Source: Symsagittifera roscoffensis (Eukaryota > Xenacoelomorpha > Acoela > Convolutidae). Taken from it: a DNA stretch of 64,000 nucleotides. The stretch lies in contig NC_087064.1 of the NCBI RefSeq assembly GCF_963678635.1, positions 34,200,369 to 34,264,368 of the forward strand. Reading direction: 5' to 3'. Of the stretch, positions 22,871 to 36,100 are shown piece by piece. The translations under genes were made by a program, and so were the position numbers. Under the pieces are notes generated by a model that saw nothing but the letters and a program-made list of their open reading frames with translations, was not told the DNA's origin and ran no database searches. Position 1 is the first letter of the stretch. The number at the start of each line of letters is the position of its first letter.

Positions 22871-24220
22871 AGGTGTACAAAACACTGGTTGTGATAAAAT
22901 AATGGTACAAAATTTGATAAATTGAACTTGCTGCAAAAAAACTAGGCGGTGACTTAAAAAAACTGAATTAAGTTGTTTTTCTGGCTAAGATAACTCCTTT
23001 GAGAAGAAATATAAGCTTTTGGCACACCCCGACTATCGTTTCTGATTAATTTTCAATTTAAGATTTTAAAACAACTCAAGACAATCCAAACGCAATGATC
23101 TGCTACTGGTTCAGAATTCAAGTTCCGCTACTTTCAATTAGCCCCGTTTTAAAAACTCATTGAGAAGTGTAGTCTTATTGGTCCACTCAAAAAGTAATTC
23201 AAGTGGAAGTAAAGGATAGGTAATTTGAGTGGCAAAAAAACATAATAAACTTGTGATCATTTTTATGAGAGAAACAAAAAGGAATTTCAAAAAAATGAAT
23301 AACCACGTTTGCAATCATCCTTTGATTGAAGTTTAACATAAAAAGAAGCATGAAAGAAGCAGCAACTTGGTCAAAGAAAGACTAGCTCGATAATAATTAC
23401 GCGTAGTCCAAAGTACGAATCTCAAAAAGTAAAAAAAAAAAGGAGTGTTTTTTTTTGGAAAAATGTGACAAGCTGTCATTTTTGAGCAAATCAATGACTA
23501 TTTCTTACATAAAAATGATGAAAAATTATCTGAAGCACTTGATATTCAATGATTTTTATGAATTTTGTTCGCATTTTCTTGCGAACACCCAAAACCATTG
23601 GCCGCTCGGTAAAAACTGACGTTTTAATGATGGCTAGGAAAAAATTCAGAAAATTTGGCACATCCCGAAAAGCGTGGCCATACAATTAACAATTGAGAAA
23701 ACTTGCAAAAATAAACTTCGAACAAGGCTATGCCTATGTTCAACCCACAATACTTGGTCATATAATTGAATTTATGGCGGCATGTACTTCCTCGATTAAA
23801 ATCAAAATTAAGCATAAACAAGCTATTTTAAGCGGTCTAAATTAAGCATATATAAGCGTGAATCAAACATTTTTAACCGGTTTCTCTTGACATTAGAAAA
23901 AAAATTGGGAATTCTTTCTTGTCGTTCAAATCACGAGTAAAAGGGCTTTAATATGATATATCACTCAACCCAGTCCGATGATTGTTTGTGGTACCTGATT
24001 TTGCGCGGAAAACGAAAAGAAAAAACTAAAACAAACCCGAATACAAAGTAACTCCTCATTTTCAATGGTCGGAACAAAAAGCTCAGCAGCTACCTGTATC
24101 AAATTATTTGAACCAATTTGTAATTTTCAGTTTGCATACTAACTTAATATTTACCTAAAATATCTGAATTGTTTTTCAGTGAGTGAGGAATGAATTGGTT
24201 AATGAGCTTCAAGAATAATA
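22871..24220. repeat. AT-rich stretch with a fourth copy of the ttgcgtggaaaac repeat (23868-24090)
   Basis: 23868-24090 aligns with the copies at 19.4-20.2 kb (aatatgatatatcactcaac, ccagtccgatgattgtttgt, tgattttgcgcggaaaac, ttcaatggtcggaacaaaa). 22871-23867 holds nothing I recognise. Confidence 0.6.
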
Positions 24221-24224
24221 AATA

Positions 24225-26115
24225 ACACAGAGGCAAATCACCAATTTGCAAACAGCGACGAAACGCCAAAAACGCAAAAAAGACATAGCCAAGTCAGCAA
24301 AGCAAGCAGACAGAAAAAAATGACTTGTTCAAAACTTAAGTTCAAAAAAAGTTCAAAACATATGGCCTTACAGCTCTTTGAGTTTCAAGAAATTTATTGG
24401 AAGTTTTTCGATGAAATTAACCAAGTTTAAGAAAACTGGATCAATGGGCAAGTTTTTTAATCCGCTGGAAAAATAAAATCCACTTTCTAATCACGTTTTT
24501 TCGCGTTCACGTTTTTTCGCACAATTCCGTTTTCGTAATCATAGAGCGCAATTTGCCTCTTTTAGCAGATGAACTGAATTTTAAAAAGTTCACATATACC
24601 TAAGTGCATTCATAGATACATCCAGAAAAAAATATAAAAACGAAATTACCAAAACCTATACAAGAGTCTTCACTTCGTTCATCGACTCGTAAAAAGGCTT
24701 GAAAAGAATAAAACGTTAACCATGCTTCGAAAGAGATACTGGTTGCCCGGAAGCTTCAACTGTGCCTTCTGGCAGAATAACGTTGAAAAATAGAAAATAT
24801 TAAATTTTGGTATTTTTGTGGGCATGAAATTAAATTTCCTTTCGAACGACGCACAACAAAGCCACGTAACCAATAAACATCAGCCAAAGCAAACCATTTA
24901 GGCCGAATGAAGCCTTTGAGCAAAAAAAAAACATTCGAAGCCAGGGGAAAATGTTCTCTCCAACTTGTTATTTTTTGCTTAACGAAATATCAAATCAACT
25001 GAAGTATCACTTGAAAAAAAAAATAAATAGATTGGGCCAAATAAACTTGCTGGAACCGTCTTAAGTATAATTTTTCTGCAAAAATATTCAGCACTAAGTT
25101 CTTTTATAGACTGGAAACTATCATGCCACTTCTGGAAAGTTTTTTTAAAAAATCTTATTACCAGCCTATACTTAATTGGACCCAAATTATCAGTTATTGG
25201 ACATCCAAAAACAAACTACCTTGTATTCAGTCAGATCGTCATTCCTTATCTCGTATACCACAATTAAAGAAAAATCTCTTTTCATGAAAACAGTATCAGC
25301 ATACCAGATCATATACCACATTTCTTTAATTAAGACCTAAAACTTTCCCCCATAATCTTTACTCAAAAGATAAATAGATAGAAGCCAACAGAAAATTTGA
25401 TTGAAATAAATTGAATTGAAATAAATTTAATAGTTTGTTTTACTATTGCTGTTTCTTTAGTTTAGAGTAACTTCGTTTGTTTTAATTATCCACCTTACTT
25501 TATTTTTGATATTCGATTTATTGTGAAGGAAGTGTTGTTTGTTATCAAAGATGATATCATTGATGCGCTCTTCATTAGGCTAAGGTCCATAGGCGGCAAG
25601 TACCTGGTGAAAAAAGTGGGAGATGAACGTGATAGCTAAGACATATACCAAGCGCGTTATACCGACGCCTTTTGCTCAGGAAGAGAAAGCCATTAGTAAT
25701 ACAGACAGTTGGAAAAGAGTCAATGAAAACAAGAGAGCAGAAAAAAACTTCTGAGAAAACTTCAACGTTCGAATTTCAAAATAAAAAAGGAAATTAAAGA
25801 GGGCCTAAGCGCTGGTAAACCTGAAAATGAAAATATGAAATCTATGATATATTGAAATGTAGGGTTCACTATCTCGCCACGTTAAAGCTTTTTCAACGTA
25901 CTATTTTTCCTGACCTTTACACTTTCTCTGTTCGATAGTGAAGCTTGCATTCCTTTTAACAAAGGAAATGAACTGAACTTAAAAAGAAATCAAAAGTCAA
26001 ATCGCGAAAAATCAAATTTGGACGCGAACAAATTCAAAGACTTTTCCTGAAAAAAAAAATTATCGCGGCCTAAATAAGAGTCTGAACTACGTTCATCGAC
26101 TCTGAAACCGACCCA
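24225..26115. repeat. Two dispersed repeat copies (24350-24690, 25750-26110) in AT-rich DNA
   Basis: Both match the family at 5640-6010. The first has aaaaaagttcaaaacatatg, gctctttgagtttcaag and tatacaagagtcttcacttc with gttcatcgactc. The second has tgacctttacactttctctg, ttcgatagtgaagcttgc, ttttaacaaaggaaatgaac and gagtctgaactacgttcatc. A weak fold-back head like the SINE head is at 24225-24260. Between them, at 25466-25639, an isolated 57-codon open frame shows no family similarity. Confidence 0.55.
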
Positions 26116-27110
26116 ACGCCATAACTCCTTCCGAATTCGTTAAGTAGTCGAAACAAAAGCGCCCAAAAAATTCTTTTACTAATTGCTATTTTTTTCAACT
26201 GATTTTCTAACTACTTCAATTTCAAACTTAAGTCATCCAGTTACATCTTTAGGTTTTTTGCTGAAAATAAATGAGTGATAACAAATTTAATTCTCAAATT
26301 CAGGTGAAAACAAGTAGCCTAAATGTAGAATTTTGTAATCAACAATTAATTCTCTCAAGCCAAGCTGAAATATATGGATAGAAAGAAATTGATAAATATC
26401 ACGTCGTGTAACACAACATTAATCAATGTCTCCAACCCTCCAAGGAGTCATCAACTAGCAAGCTGTGACACAAAGCTAGACGGTGGAAAATATTTCGAAA
26501 TCAATAGCATTGCAGCCCAAAGCAGACATATATTATATATATTTCATTTAAAATGCAGTTTTCTGTATTCTGTGGGGGTCTAATAAACAAAACTTATAGT
26601 CAAAATTAAAAACTTAAAATACCGATACGGCAGACGAATGCAATTTAAATAGAATTTATTCCGAGCAATATTCGGTAAAATGAACTAGCGCAGGGGTATA
26701 CACTCCGATATTATGATGGTTTCCGTCTAAGACTGAGTCAAATAGGCGAACAAATATATCATAGCTCAAAATCTAAAAAGTAGCACCAAAAACGTGAAAT
26801 ATGTCAGACTATCACAAATTGGACAAATCTTGAAATAGTAAGTTTTGACTGCGGCATTAATCTATAAAATTGTTTTTATCACCGACGCGAAGGGAGATTT
26901 TTCTAAACATCCAAGTTGTCGACCTTTCTTTACTTTGGCTTCGCAATAACAGCTCAGCTGTGTCATCGTTCATCTAGCCTTTCAATAGAGGATAGAATAG
27001 TTGAAAAGAGCTTTAAATGACCAAAGCTCATCTGGAAAATCATTCATCTATCATTACGTATTTTGTGCATTTCAACTAATTTTTGGACGAGAAAACTTCG
27101 CTAAAATTGT
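26116..27110. other. 3-prime flank of RAF, non-coding
   Basis: AT-rich sequence without recognisable exons. At 26685 an aactagcgcaggggtatacac motif resembles the CTAG-plus-palindrome left ends of the elements at 9162 and 39106, but nothing else of that element follows. The RAF 3-prime UTR must lie in the right part (minus strand). No clear AATAAA was identified. Confidence 0.45.
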
Positions 27111-30100
27111 TCAAACTTCACCTTCGGCCACTTCGTCAGTTTGAGGGAAAAAAATGTGTTCCATATACCTAGCCGGATTTGGACTAGGACTACTATTCAC
27201 TGCTTTCAAGGGATAGAACGAGCCCTCGTTATCCGCAATAGTTCCTGTTCTGATTCTGGTTAGAAGTGGGGCTGAATTGCTCCTTTCGATCTTTGGCTGT
27301 GCGTCCAGAAGTTGTTTCAATTGTTCTTCTACCTTCTTGAAGTCCGGTCGACCATCGGTGTTCTTCTGGACACATTCGATCAACAGCTGCTTAAGATCAG
27401 CAGGTGTGTCTTCCTGGCACTGGGAGAGATCGGGTTTCAGAAATCCTTTTCCAACCTATAACGACAGTCAATTTCAATATCATCTTACCTATGAACTTCA
27501 ACTTCACTTCCTTTTCTTACAATTCAAACAATTGTTACCAAAAAAGAAACATCCAAATCAATTTAAAAACTAAGCGAAACTAGTGCATAATTTACGACTT
27601 AACAAGGCGAAAGAAAACCAACTTAAGAGTCAATTTACATCAGATGCGTAAATTCTATTTACCATGTAGATTATGACGTCTCTCTGGAGTCCATTGTAGG
27701 GCAGTTTGCCGGAGAAGAGTTCGAAGAGGACGATGCCGAAGCTGTAGACGTCACTCTTGTAGCTGTAGGGGTTGTCACTGTTGAAGATCAACACCTCCGG
27801 CGCCATCCACAGAATAGAGCCAGTCGGCTGCTTCTCCTGGCCTAAAAATCGCAACACTCACTTACCAACACCTTCGAAAACAATTCAATTAAGACAAAGC
27901 CCAGAAATCAACAAAATATTGTCAACAGAAAGCTGGAAAAATGTCAAGGAACAAAATTTAAAAAACACTTGGAAAAATTTCAACAACAGAATTTCGACAA
28001 AAAAGCACATTACGCTAGAGCGCGTTCCATTTCAAGAATCTTTTATGATTTACTTTTTCATAAGACGAACCCAATTTGTGAGGTAGAGGCTAAGCTGTGC
28101 TTTGTAAGCACTTGCGAGAACACGATTAAACAGCAGCTCTATCAGGTGAAACAAGACTCGGCTATGTGTAGGATTCGAACCTGCGACCTACTGCAATCAA
28201 GAGATTTTAAGTCTCACGCACTATCCACTCAGCCACACAAGCTTAACAACCGACAAATACCAGTAACGAATCAAGCAGCTACATATGCTAATAACTTGCC
28301 AATGCTTTTCAGCAAAAGTGGCACCAAATACAAATACTCAATTTTGCATGTAATAATTTGGAATGAAACAAACTGAAGGCATCCAAACTAACTTTGCATG
28401 TAACAAATCGCAAAGCATATAGCCACATTATGTATAAATTATGCATTTCATAAAAGTGCGAGATATAGTGAGTTAAAAAATTTATGAAATCGAGGTTTCA
28501 TAATTGTTATGTTGTTTGAAACAAATCACTTTTTGCGGTTCATTTGATGAACTAAAAATGCATCAACTGTGTTAACTTAATACTATGGATAGATTAATAT
28601 ATATTTTTTATTCTGCTGGGAAATCTCAAGTATGATTTGCCTTAATTTTAGAAGGTAATTTTAACAATACATCGGCACTGAACTATATCAGAAATCACAA
28701 GTAAAAAAAACTCGAATTTAAGCGTGATCACAATTAGATACTTTCTCTTGAAAAAACCGAAAAACAAACACTGAATCAAATAATTGTCTAACAAAGTGCC
28801 GAAGACTCATGCACACCTGTGTTGTTCCATTTGGACTTCAGTGTGGCTAGACCGAAATCGCCAATCTTGACAGTGAAATCGTAGTCGTCCAGGAGGAAGA
28901 TGTTGTTGCTCTTGAGATCTCTGTGGATAATGTTCTTGCTGTGCAGGTACGACATTCCCTGAGCTGTCTGCATTGCAATCCTCAGTTTTTCGTAATTGTT
29001 CAGATCTGCAAATGAAACAATAAAATATCTACGATATGTTCCGAACAATGCATTTATCAATGGAATGGATTTCTGGTTTTTTTTCGAAATACAGAAAAGC
29101 AAACCTGATATCCACATGCCAAAAAATGAACAAATCACCATTAGGCGAAAGAAATGATCAAAATTACCAGCATTTACACGAATTACTACACTGTCATCGC
29201 CACTGTTTTGCGCTTTACTTTAGCTTAACTTGTTTCGTTAGCTGGAGGAACTATCTCATTTGGGGAACTTTTTTTGTTTGATCAAAAGTCACCTACATTT
29301 GTCTGGGTTTTCGCTGTCTTCCACGTGTATATGCCAGTAGAGGGACTTGCCCTCGCACCACTGGGTCACTATGGCCAGGAAGTTGTCTGTTGTGAAGCCA
29401 TAGAATGAAAGGATGTGTGAATTCCTACATTTTTTCAGCAGTAGAACCTAAGAAATTAATGCTTGTTATGTCTTAATAACCACGTATTTATAACGAAAAA
29501 AAACCGCTAAATTACTTTCAGCAAAAAACTTCTTTTGCTTCGATAAAAATCCTATCTTATACTTCCAAAACGTAAAGCACTACCAAACAAGACGAAATGA
29601 TTGACACCCTTACTTCATTTTCGAAACTGGCGAGTTGTTCTTTCGTGGGACTCGTCAAATTCAGCTTCTTGATGGCCACTGGTCCATGGTACTTTCCTTT
29701 GTACACAGTCCCAAAAGAACCAGATCCAATCCGGCTATCGATCACCAATTCGGAACTAGGTATTGCCCATATCTCGTTGTTTCTCCTGCCTAGTCGCCCA
29801 TCTAGCAGGTCGCGGCCCAATGAGCCCGCATTGACACTTTTGATTTCATGGATATTGTCAGTGGAGTTCGCATTGCCTACCTTGTTTGCACCGCCTTTGA
29901 TATCAACTGGAGTAACATTGTTTCCCTTTTGTCCTAAAATAAACATAAATGCTAGAAGAACTATTTAAAACCTAGGAAGATCGTTCGAGTAAAACATAGC
30001 TGCTGCTTCTACTGCTATCTGGATTTAAGAAACGATATTTTTTCTTTCAGGTACTAACTAGCTCTTGTGCCTCCAGGTGACTTGGATTTTCGAATGTGTC

Positions 30101-33100
30101 CAGCTGATTGTGTTTCTCTGGCTGCATTCCTTGGTAGGCTCAGTGTGTTTCCAGAAGTAGGCAGGTAATACTGTGAGCTCTTATTTGGAGATTTATTTGT
30201 AACCGAAATCTGAGAATCAGAAGGAGGGGTTCTGGATGTTGAGGGCTGCGGGTTGTTCACGTTGTTTACTGAGACATTTGGCTCGCTAGTCGAGCGGGTT
30301 CTTTGCTTGGAATCTGGCGAGGCCGATGAGACGCCATTTCGGAAAGGCGAGGAGACATTAGAAGGGGAATTGTTGTTATTTTCAACTGACGTGTCAATGG
30401 CGTTTGCTCGACGCTGTTTCCGATTGTTGTCGGTAGGAACTAAAAGCGAAAACTGTCGGTTACTTCGTAGATACCAGCTATTATCATAAATAAGCCAAAC
30501 GTGAAACTTTAAATGTGCACAGTTTTTGAATATGAAAAGACAAAGAGGCACATCGACTTTGCAAATCCCACAAGCTCAGTTCAAGCACAAAAAAACTCAG
30601 CTTAAGTATTAGTTAATTGTATGATAGAGTGTTAAAGTTATTTAAGGGTGGAGTCATTTTAATGGCAGATAAATACAGTGCTTCAAAAGGATGAGTGCAA
30701 ATCTGATTTTAAATATTCAACACTGCACCTGGTCTTGGAGCACTTGGTTTCGGTTTTTTCGGAGGTACTTTTGGCGAGCGTCCCCGAGTTCCAAAACTCA
30801 AGTTTCCTTCTTAAAACGGAGAACAGAATTTGATTGACAAACAAACTGTGTGGTAAGCATTTAACTCAAAATAGCGGTATCAGAAGCGATCTGAAACCCC
30901 AACGAATGATCATTAATGAAGAAAAACTGAGGCCTTGATAAAATTGTTTAAAAACCAAGAAAACCGACAAAAATTAGGGTGCTTTAATTAAGCGATTAAA
31001 TTTCAAATACCATTCCAAATTAGAAATAAAACTGCAGAAAAGGTGCAAGTTGTCTGAAACATTAATCTGCAGGCTTGAACGAGCTTCTTATGTACAATGG
31101 AAATTTTTGGAAACAAAAGATCTACCTATACAGCATTGCCTTCAATTCTTTCGAAAACAATTCCCCGGCAGGAAACAGCAAAAACACAGAATTTTGTAGC
31201 ATTGAAATCATTCCTTAACCTGATAACTTTGACATTTTTGGACAAATGCCCTGATAAAAGGAAGGTTACAAAATCAAGCGTGAAAACAATTTCGGCCAAT
31301 TATTTCGCTTCAACTTCAGCCGAAAACCATATCCTAAAGAAGATACAAAAACCAGCTGACCAAAATCTTCTAAAACCAATTGACCAAAATGTTCATCACA
31401 GAGGCGAAGCTGGGCTTCCCAAACACTTGCGAGAACACGACCAAAAAGCAGCTCTATCAAGTGAAATAATAAAAAGTAGGAATAAGCCTAGTGTTAGCAA
31501 AAACTCGGCTACGTGTAGGATTCGAATCGGTGACCTACTGCAATCAAAAGATTTTGAGTCTCACGCACTATCCACTCTAGCCATGCAAGCTTAACAACCA
31601 ACAAACACTAGTCAGGAATAAAGCAGCTACATGTGCTAATAAATTGCCAAGCAATTCAGCAAAAGTGGCACCAAATAAAAATAGACTCAATTTTACAAGT
31701 AATGATTCGGAATATAACAAACTGAAGGCATCCACACTACTTTCGCATGTAACAAATTGCAAAGAATAAATTATGCATTTCAAAAAATATATTGAATTAT
31801 ATTGAGATAGAATAATCGAGTTTTCATTATTGTTGTTTGAAACAATTTTTTTTTCGGTTCATTCGATGAATTAAAAATGCATCAACATTGTTAACTATTA
31901 CTATTTGAATGTCAAAGCACATACTATGAAAAAGCTGTAAAGGTTCCTAAATATTTGCGACTTAGGTTGCAGAAAAAAGAAGGTTCGTACTAATACCCTC
32001 GCTTCGCAAGAGTTAAAAAAGCGACATTCCGAAATCCATAAGCATTTGTGGAAAAAGTACATCGTGACTGCTTAAGCAGGAAAGATTCCCAAAACAGGGC
32101 TTCTCATTTGACCTAAAAATTGACATTTGAAGAATTAACTTGGACAGTTTTGAAGGCCATATTTTTTTTGTTAAAGAAATTGTGAATGTCCGCTTATACA
32201 GGTAGGCTTTCAACCTGTTGTTTCGATTGAGCCCTTGGTATCAGATGGGAAGGAATCAAATCGAGAGAAGTCAAAAAATTTCCAAACATTCTGGCATAAA
32301 CGCTTGTGCAGAAGATATTAACAGAAGTTCAAAAACGAAAAAAAAGACTTTTCCGAGGACCATAAAATTCAGTGTAAAAAAATGGGCGTAGTCAATTATG
32401 CAGAAGAGCTTCCCACAAGCAGTTATTTCGATTGAACTCAAAATCTCAGACTTGGGAGGGTTTCTCGAGAAAGTCAAAAGGTTCAAAATAAAGTTAAAAA
32501 AAAATTGAAACTTGGACTTTTCCGAGGGCTATTACTCTTTCTTCCGAAAAAAAGTTGAGCATAACCGTTGCACTGGGAAATTTTCCAGAACTCGTTCTAA
32601 CCATTGAACCCAAAATTTGGGAGGTTGATTTTTAAGAAAACAAAAAAAATCATAAAATACGGTAAATATTCCCCTTACAGACTATTTCGAAGGGCAAGCG
32701 CAACAGTTTTATCTCCAGGTCAAGTGCGAAGAAAGCTGGAAGTTGCTATGGTGCAATATTGAAAGTGTGGCACCCAAGCGAAAGTGTGGCACCCAAGCGG
32801 ACAACATTTTCGCAGATAAACGAGAATCCTACAATGCAAGTTTTACTGGAAAAAAATTCAATTTCATACATACTGAAAAAACAAGGTCCTAGGGGACTGG
32901 AACCCCAGACCTTGGGGGGCAAGCGCAACAGTTTTATCTCCAGGTCAAGTGCGAAAAAGCTGGAAGTTGCTATGGTGCAATATTGAAAGTGTGCAAGTTC
33001 TTGTAAGTAAAGCTGTTTACGGTAAAAAGTCTAGTTCCGGAGGCTTTTTCCTTTATCACCCACCAACCTGCAATTTTATAGATGATTAATCTGTTCACAT

Positions 33101-36100
33101 TGACTGATTGTTACCAAAATTGGCTTACGGACTAATTAGGCTATGACAAACATAACTTTTCTGTATACTGAACATTTGAAATCCCTCAGCAAAATAAAGT
33201 GGAATGAAAAGGAAAAGATCCGTATCCGATTACAAGATACTTGCGCTCGCAAGTGTAAGCATGTCAACAAATTTTGACACAAAGTCGAAGCAGAGCTTCG
33301 CACCATTTGCAATATAACAAAATAGCAGTGCAAGCTAGCAGACAGGAAAAAAAGATTGAAAAAAAAATCAAAATGTTCTCTGATATCATTTTCTCCTTGC
33401 GGAAAACACGTCCAGAAACACAATCGACCGCATTGAAAGAAAATTTAAAAAAAAAACAAGCGGCAACTGAGCCGACGAAACTTCAAAAATTTCCGGTAGA
33501 ACCGAAAATATAATTTAAAAAAAAACGAAAAAAAAACTTACGCTTCCTCAAACTTAAAACTCAAGCTTCCTTTGAAATGACCCGAAATTAGTCCAACAAG
33601 TCGATCATTCAAGCCGAAAACAGTTTTTAAGCCAAAAAATCAGCAAAACATAAGAAGTCAAGGCTAGTAATATTAAACATAGCCAATTGAAGATTGGAAA
33701 AGAGTAATAAAAGCAAGTAACCATAAAAAAAACACTGACTTTCTTTAAAAAATCTCAACTTCCGAATTTCAAAAGAAAAAAGATGCCCTTTAAGCTCTTT
33801 GAATTTCAAGAACAATTTATGAATGGCGCTTTTTTGATAACATGAGCCCATCTAGAGAAATCTGGATGAATAGGTAAAGTTTTTATTCCGCTGGAAATCT
33901 AAAAATTAAATTCCATGTTCGAAACATGTTCGCGCCATTTCCACGTTTGTATTTTGAGACAGCTATTTTTGTCACTTCCAGCAGATGAATTTCAATTGAA
34001 AACAAAAAGTTCAAATGTACCTAAGTGCATTCATAAATGCATCAATATGTATGAATGCACATCTGTAGTTTGAAAAATTTCCTGGTCAGATTCGAATCCA
34101 CGACAGGGCATCTCAGTCGTATTATTCACCTCCAGGCTGTGTCGGACACGCAAAGAACTTTGAGTTTATTAAGAACCAATATACAAGTGATTCTGTTAAA
34201 CGTTTTTAACCCGAAAAAAATCTATATTCCAATTTGATAACGCTTGCTAATCGCTTGCTACAGGATTCGATTCTCAGACCTCAAGCATCGAACTCGACTA
34301 TCCTACACAATGCCACTGACGCTTAAATCACCGAAATACTTTCAACTGATTAAGATAAGAACATATGCTATTAAACTGCTAATACTATACAGCAAAAATA
34401 CCAACAAGAGCACTTTTATTTGCAAATTGGATTGGACAAAAATCGAATCGTAATAAAACACAATGCTCGCAAGCTTGCTTGTGTAAGAACAGTCACAAAA
34501 ACAACCAAAACTTTCAAAAATTTGTCTCAATTTGCAGAAATTCATTTCAAGGAAAAGATTAATTAAGACAAATGCCAGGGCTGAATTACCATAGAAACAA
34601 AATTTATGCAGCAGACACTAAGCTGGCAATACCTGAGCATATACCAGTCTGGCCGCAAATTGTCGTCATGAAAAACTAAGCAATCAAAAATTTTCAAAAA
34701 CAAAACTCAAAGTCCCCAATGCACACACACGTAGGATAATTTTAGGCCATCAAAAAAAAACAATGTGAATCAATTAAGCCAAAACCTTTCACATCGAAAA
34801 AATTTGAAAAAATTTTTTTTGGCCAACAAACAACACAATGTGAATGAATTATGCCAAAAGTGAAAGATCAAGTTGGATTTGGTAAATTCAGAACTAACAT
34901 GAGAAACAATTTCGAAAAAAAGGAGATTTAAAATCCAGACATGCTCAAAAAGTGTCTGGTGCAGACTAAATCATGGAGTTAACTAAATGATTCACGCAAC
35001 TTGTTAACCTGAAAAAAAAACGTCCGTTTCAATTTAATAACGCTTGCTAATAGCGACCTAAATACGAAAATTAAAAGAATGCACCAAATGGAGGATTGCA
35101 ACCACGGTCTCCAGCATTTGGGTCATTATCATTCATCACTTATCCATATGACTGGCTGTCTGATGTAGTTTACACATCGTCTTTGCAGTAGATAAGCAAC
35201 AGCTTCATATTGCATCGAGAACATTTGTGAACAAATCGAGACACGCAGTGTCGAGATGAGCACAAATTTCGGAATACAATATAGGATGTTGCTTATCTGG
35301 TATTTGTAAAATTTTTCACGCTCACACAAAATTTTTACTTTCTAATTTGTTTTGGTTGATTGCTCTAGGAAAGGCATTGCACTAGTGTTTAGATTTTATG
35401 TGAAAAGCGAGCGCAATATTTGAAACACTGCAATATTTAAATATTGCACTAGTGTTTCAAATATTTCACTAGTTTTTCAAATATTGCACTACTGATTCAA
35501 ATATTGCACTAGTTTTTCAAATATCGCACGGAAACATACTGAGCACGTGAGTTTAAAAAAAATGAAACGTTGCAAAAGACTTGTCAAAAAAAATCAGGGC
35601 AGTATACAGAAATTGAACACAAGAAGTTGAGTTCAAAAAAGTGCGTGTTAGGTTGGAATTATGTGAAATTTCCCCAAAAATGACAAATAAGTTAGGCAAA
35701 AGCAGTTCACATGATATATGTTGATGAGTTTTTTAAAGTTACCTTTATCAGCCGGTGTCCGGGATAATCTGTGAGAACCATTGTGCAAGTCAACGTTATC
35801 TTTCTTGCACTCATCTGGTAGTTTTTCTCCGCATAATTTATGGCATTTCAATCCACACGATTTGCAAATGTATCCCTCTAGGACAATGGTTTGCCGGCAG
35901 ACGCAACAGTTCGAAAGAATTATTCTGAAAAAAATACGATCATAAGCTCAGTGTTATTTTAGTTACAGGATTAATGGTATTTATCAACTCACCGTTTTGT
36001 TGCAATGTCGTGTGTTTGTTTCAAAACTCCGAACTCTTTGTATTGATCTCTGAATTCTATCGATAAATAATCTTCGTTTTTGAGGAGATCAATATCTGTA

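Noticed and set aside
25466-25639. 57-codon plus-strand frame (FVIKDDIIDALFIRLRS...)
   Set aside because: Looks globular, but has no ATG near its start, no flanking splice pattern and no family I recognise. Treated as chance.
28165-28239. Functional tRNA-Leu gene
   Set aside because: The block is embedded in a repeat with copies at 12391 and 31511, has mismatched stems, and is part of the SINE body. It is tRNA-derived, not a working gene.
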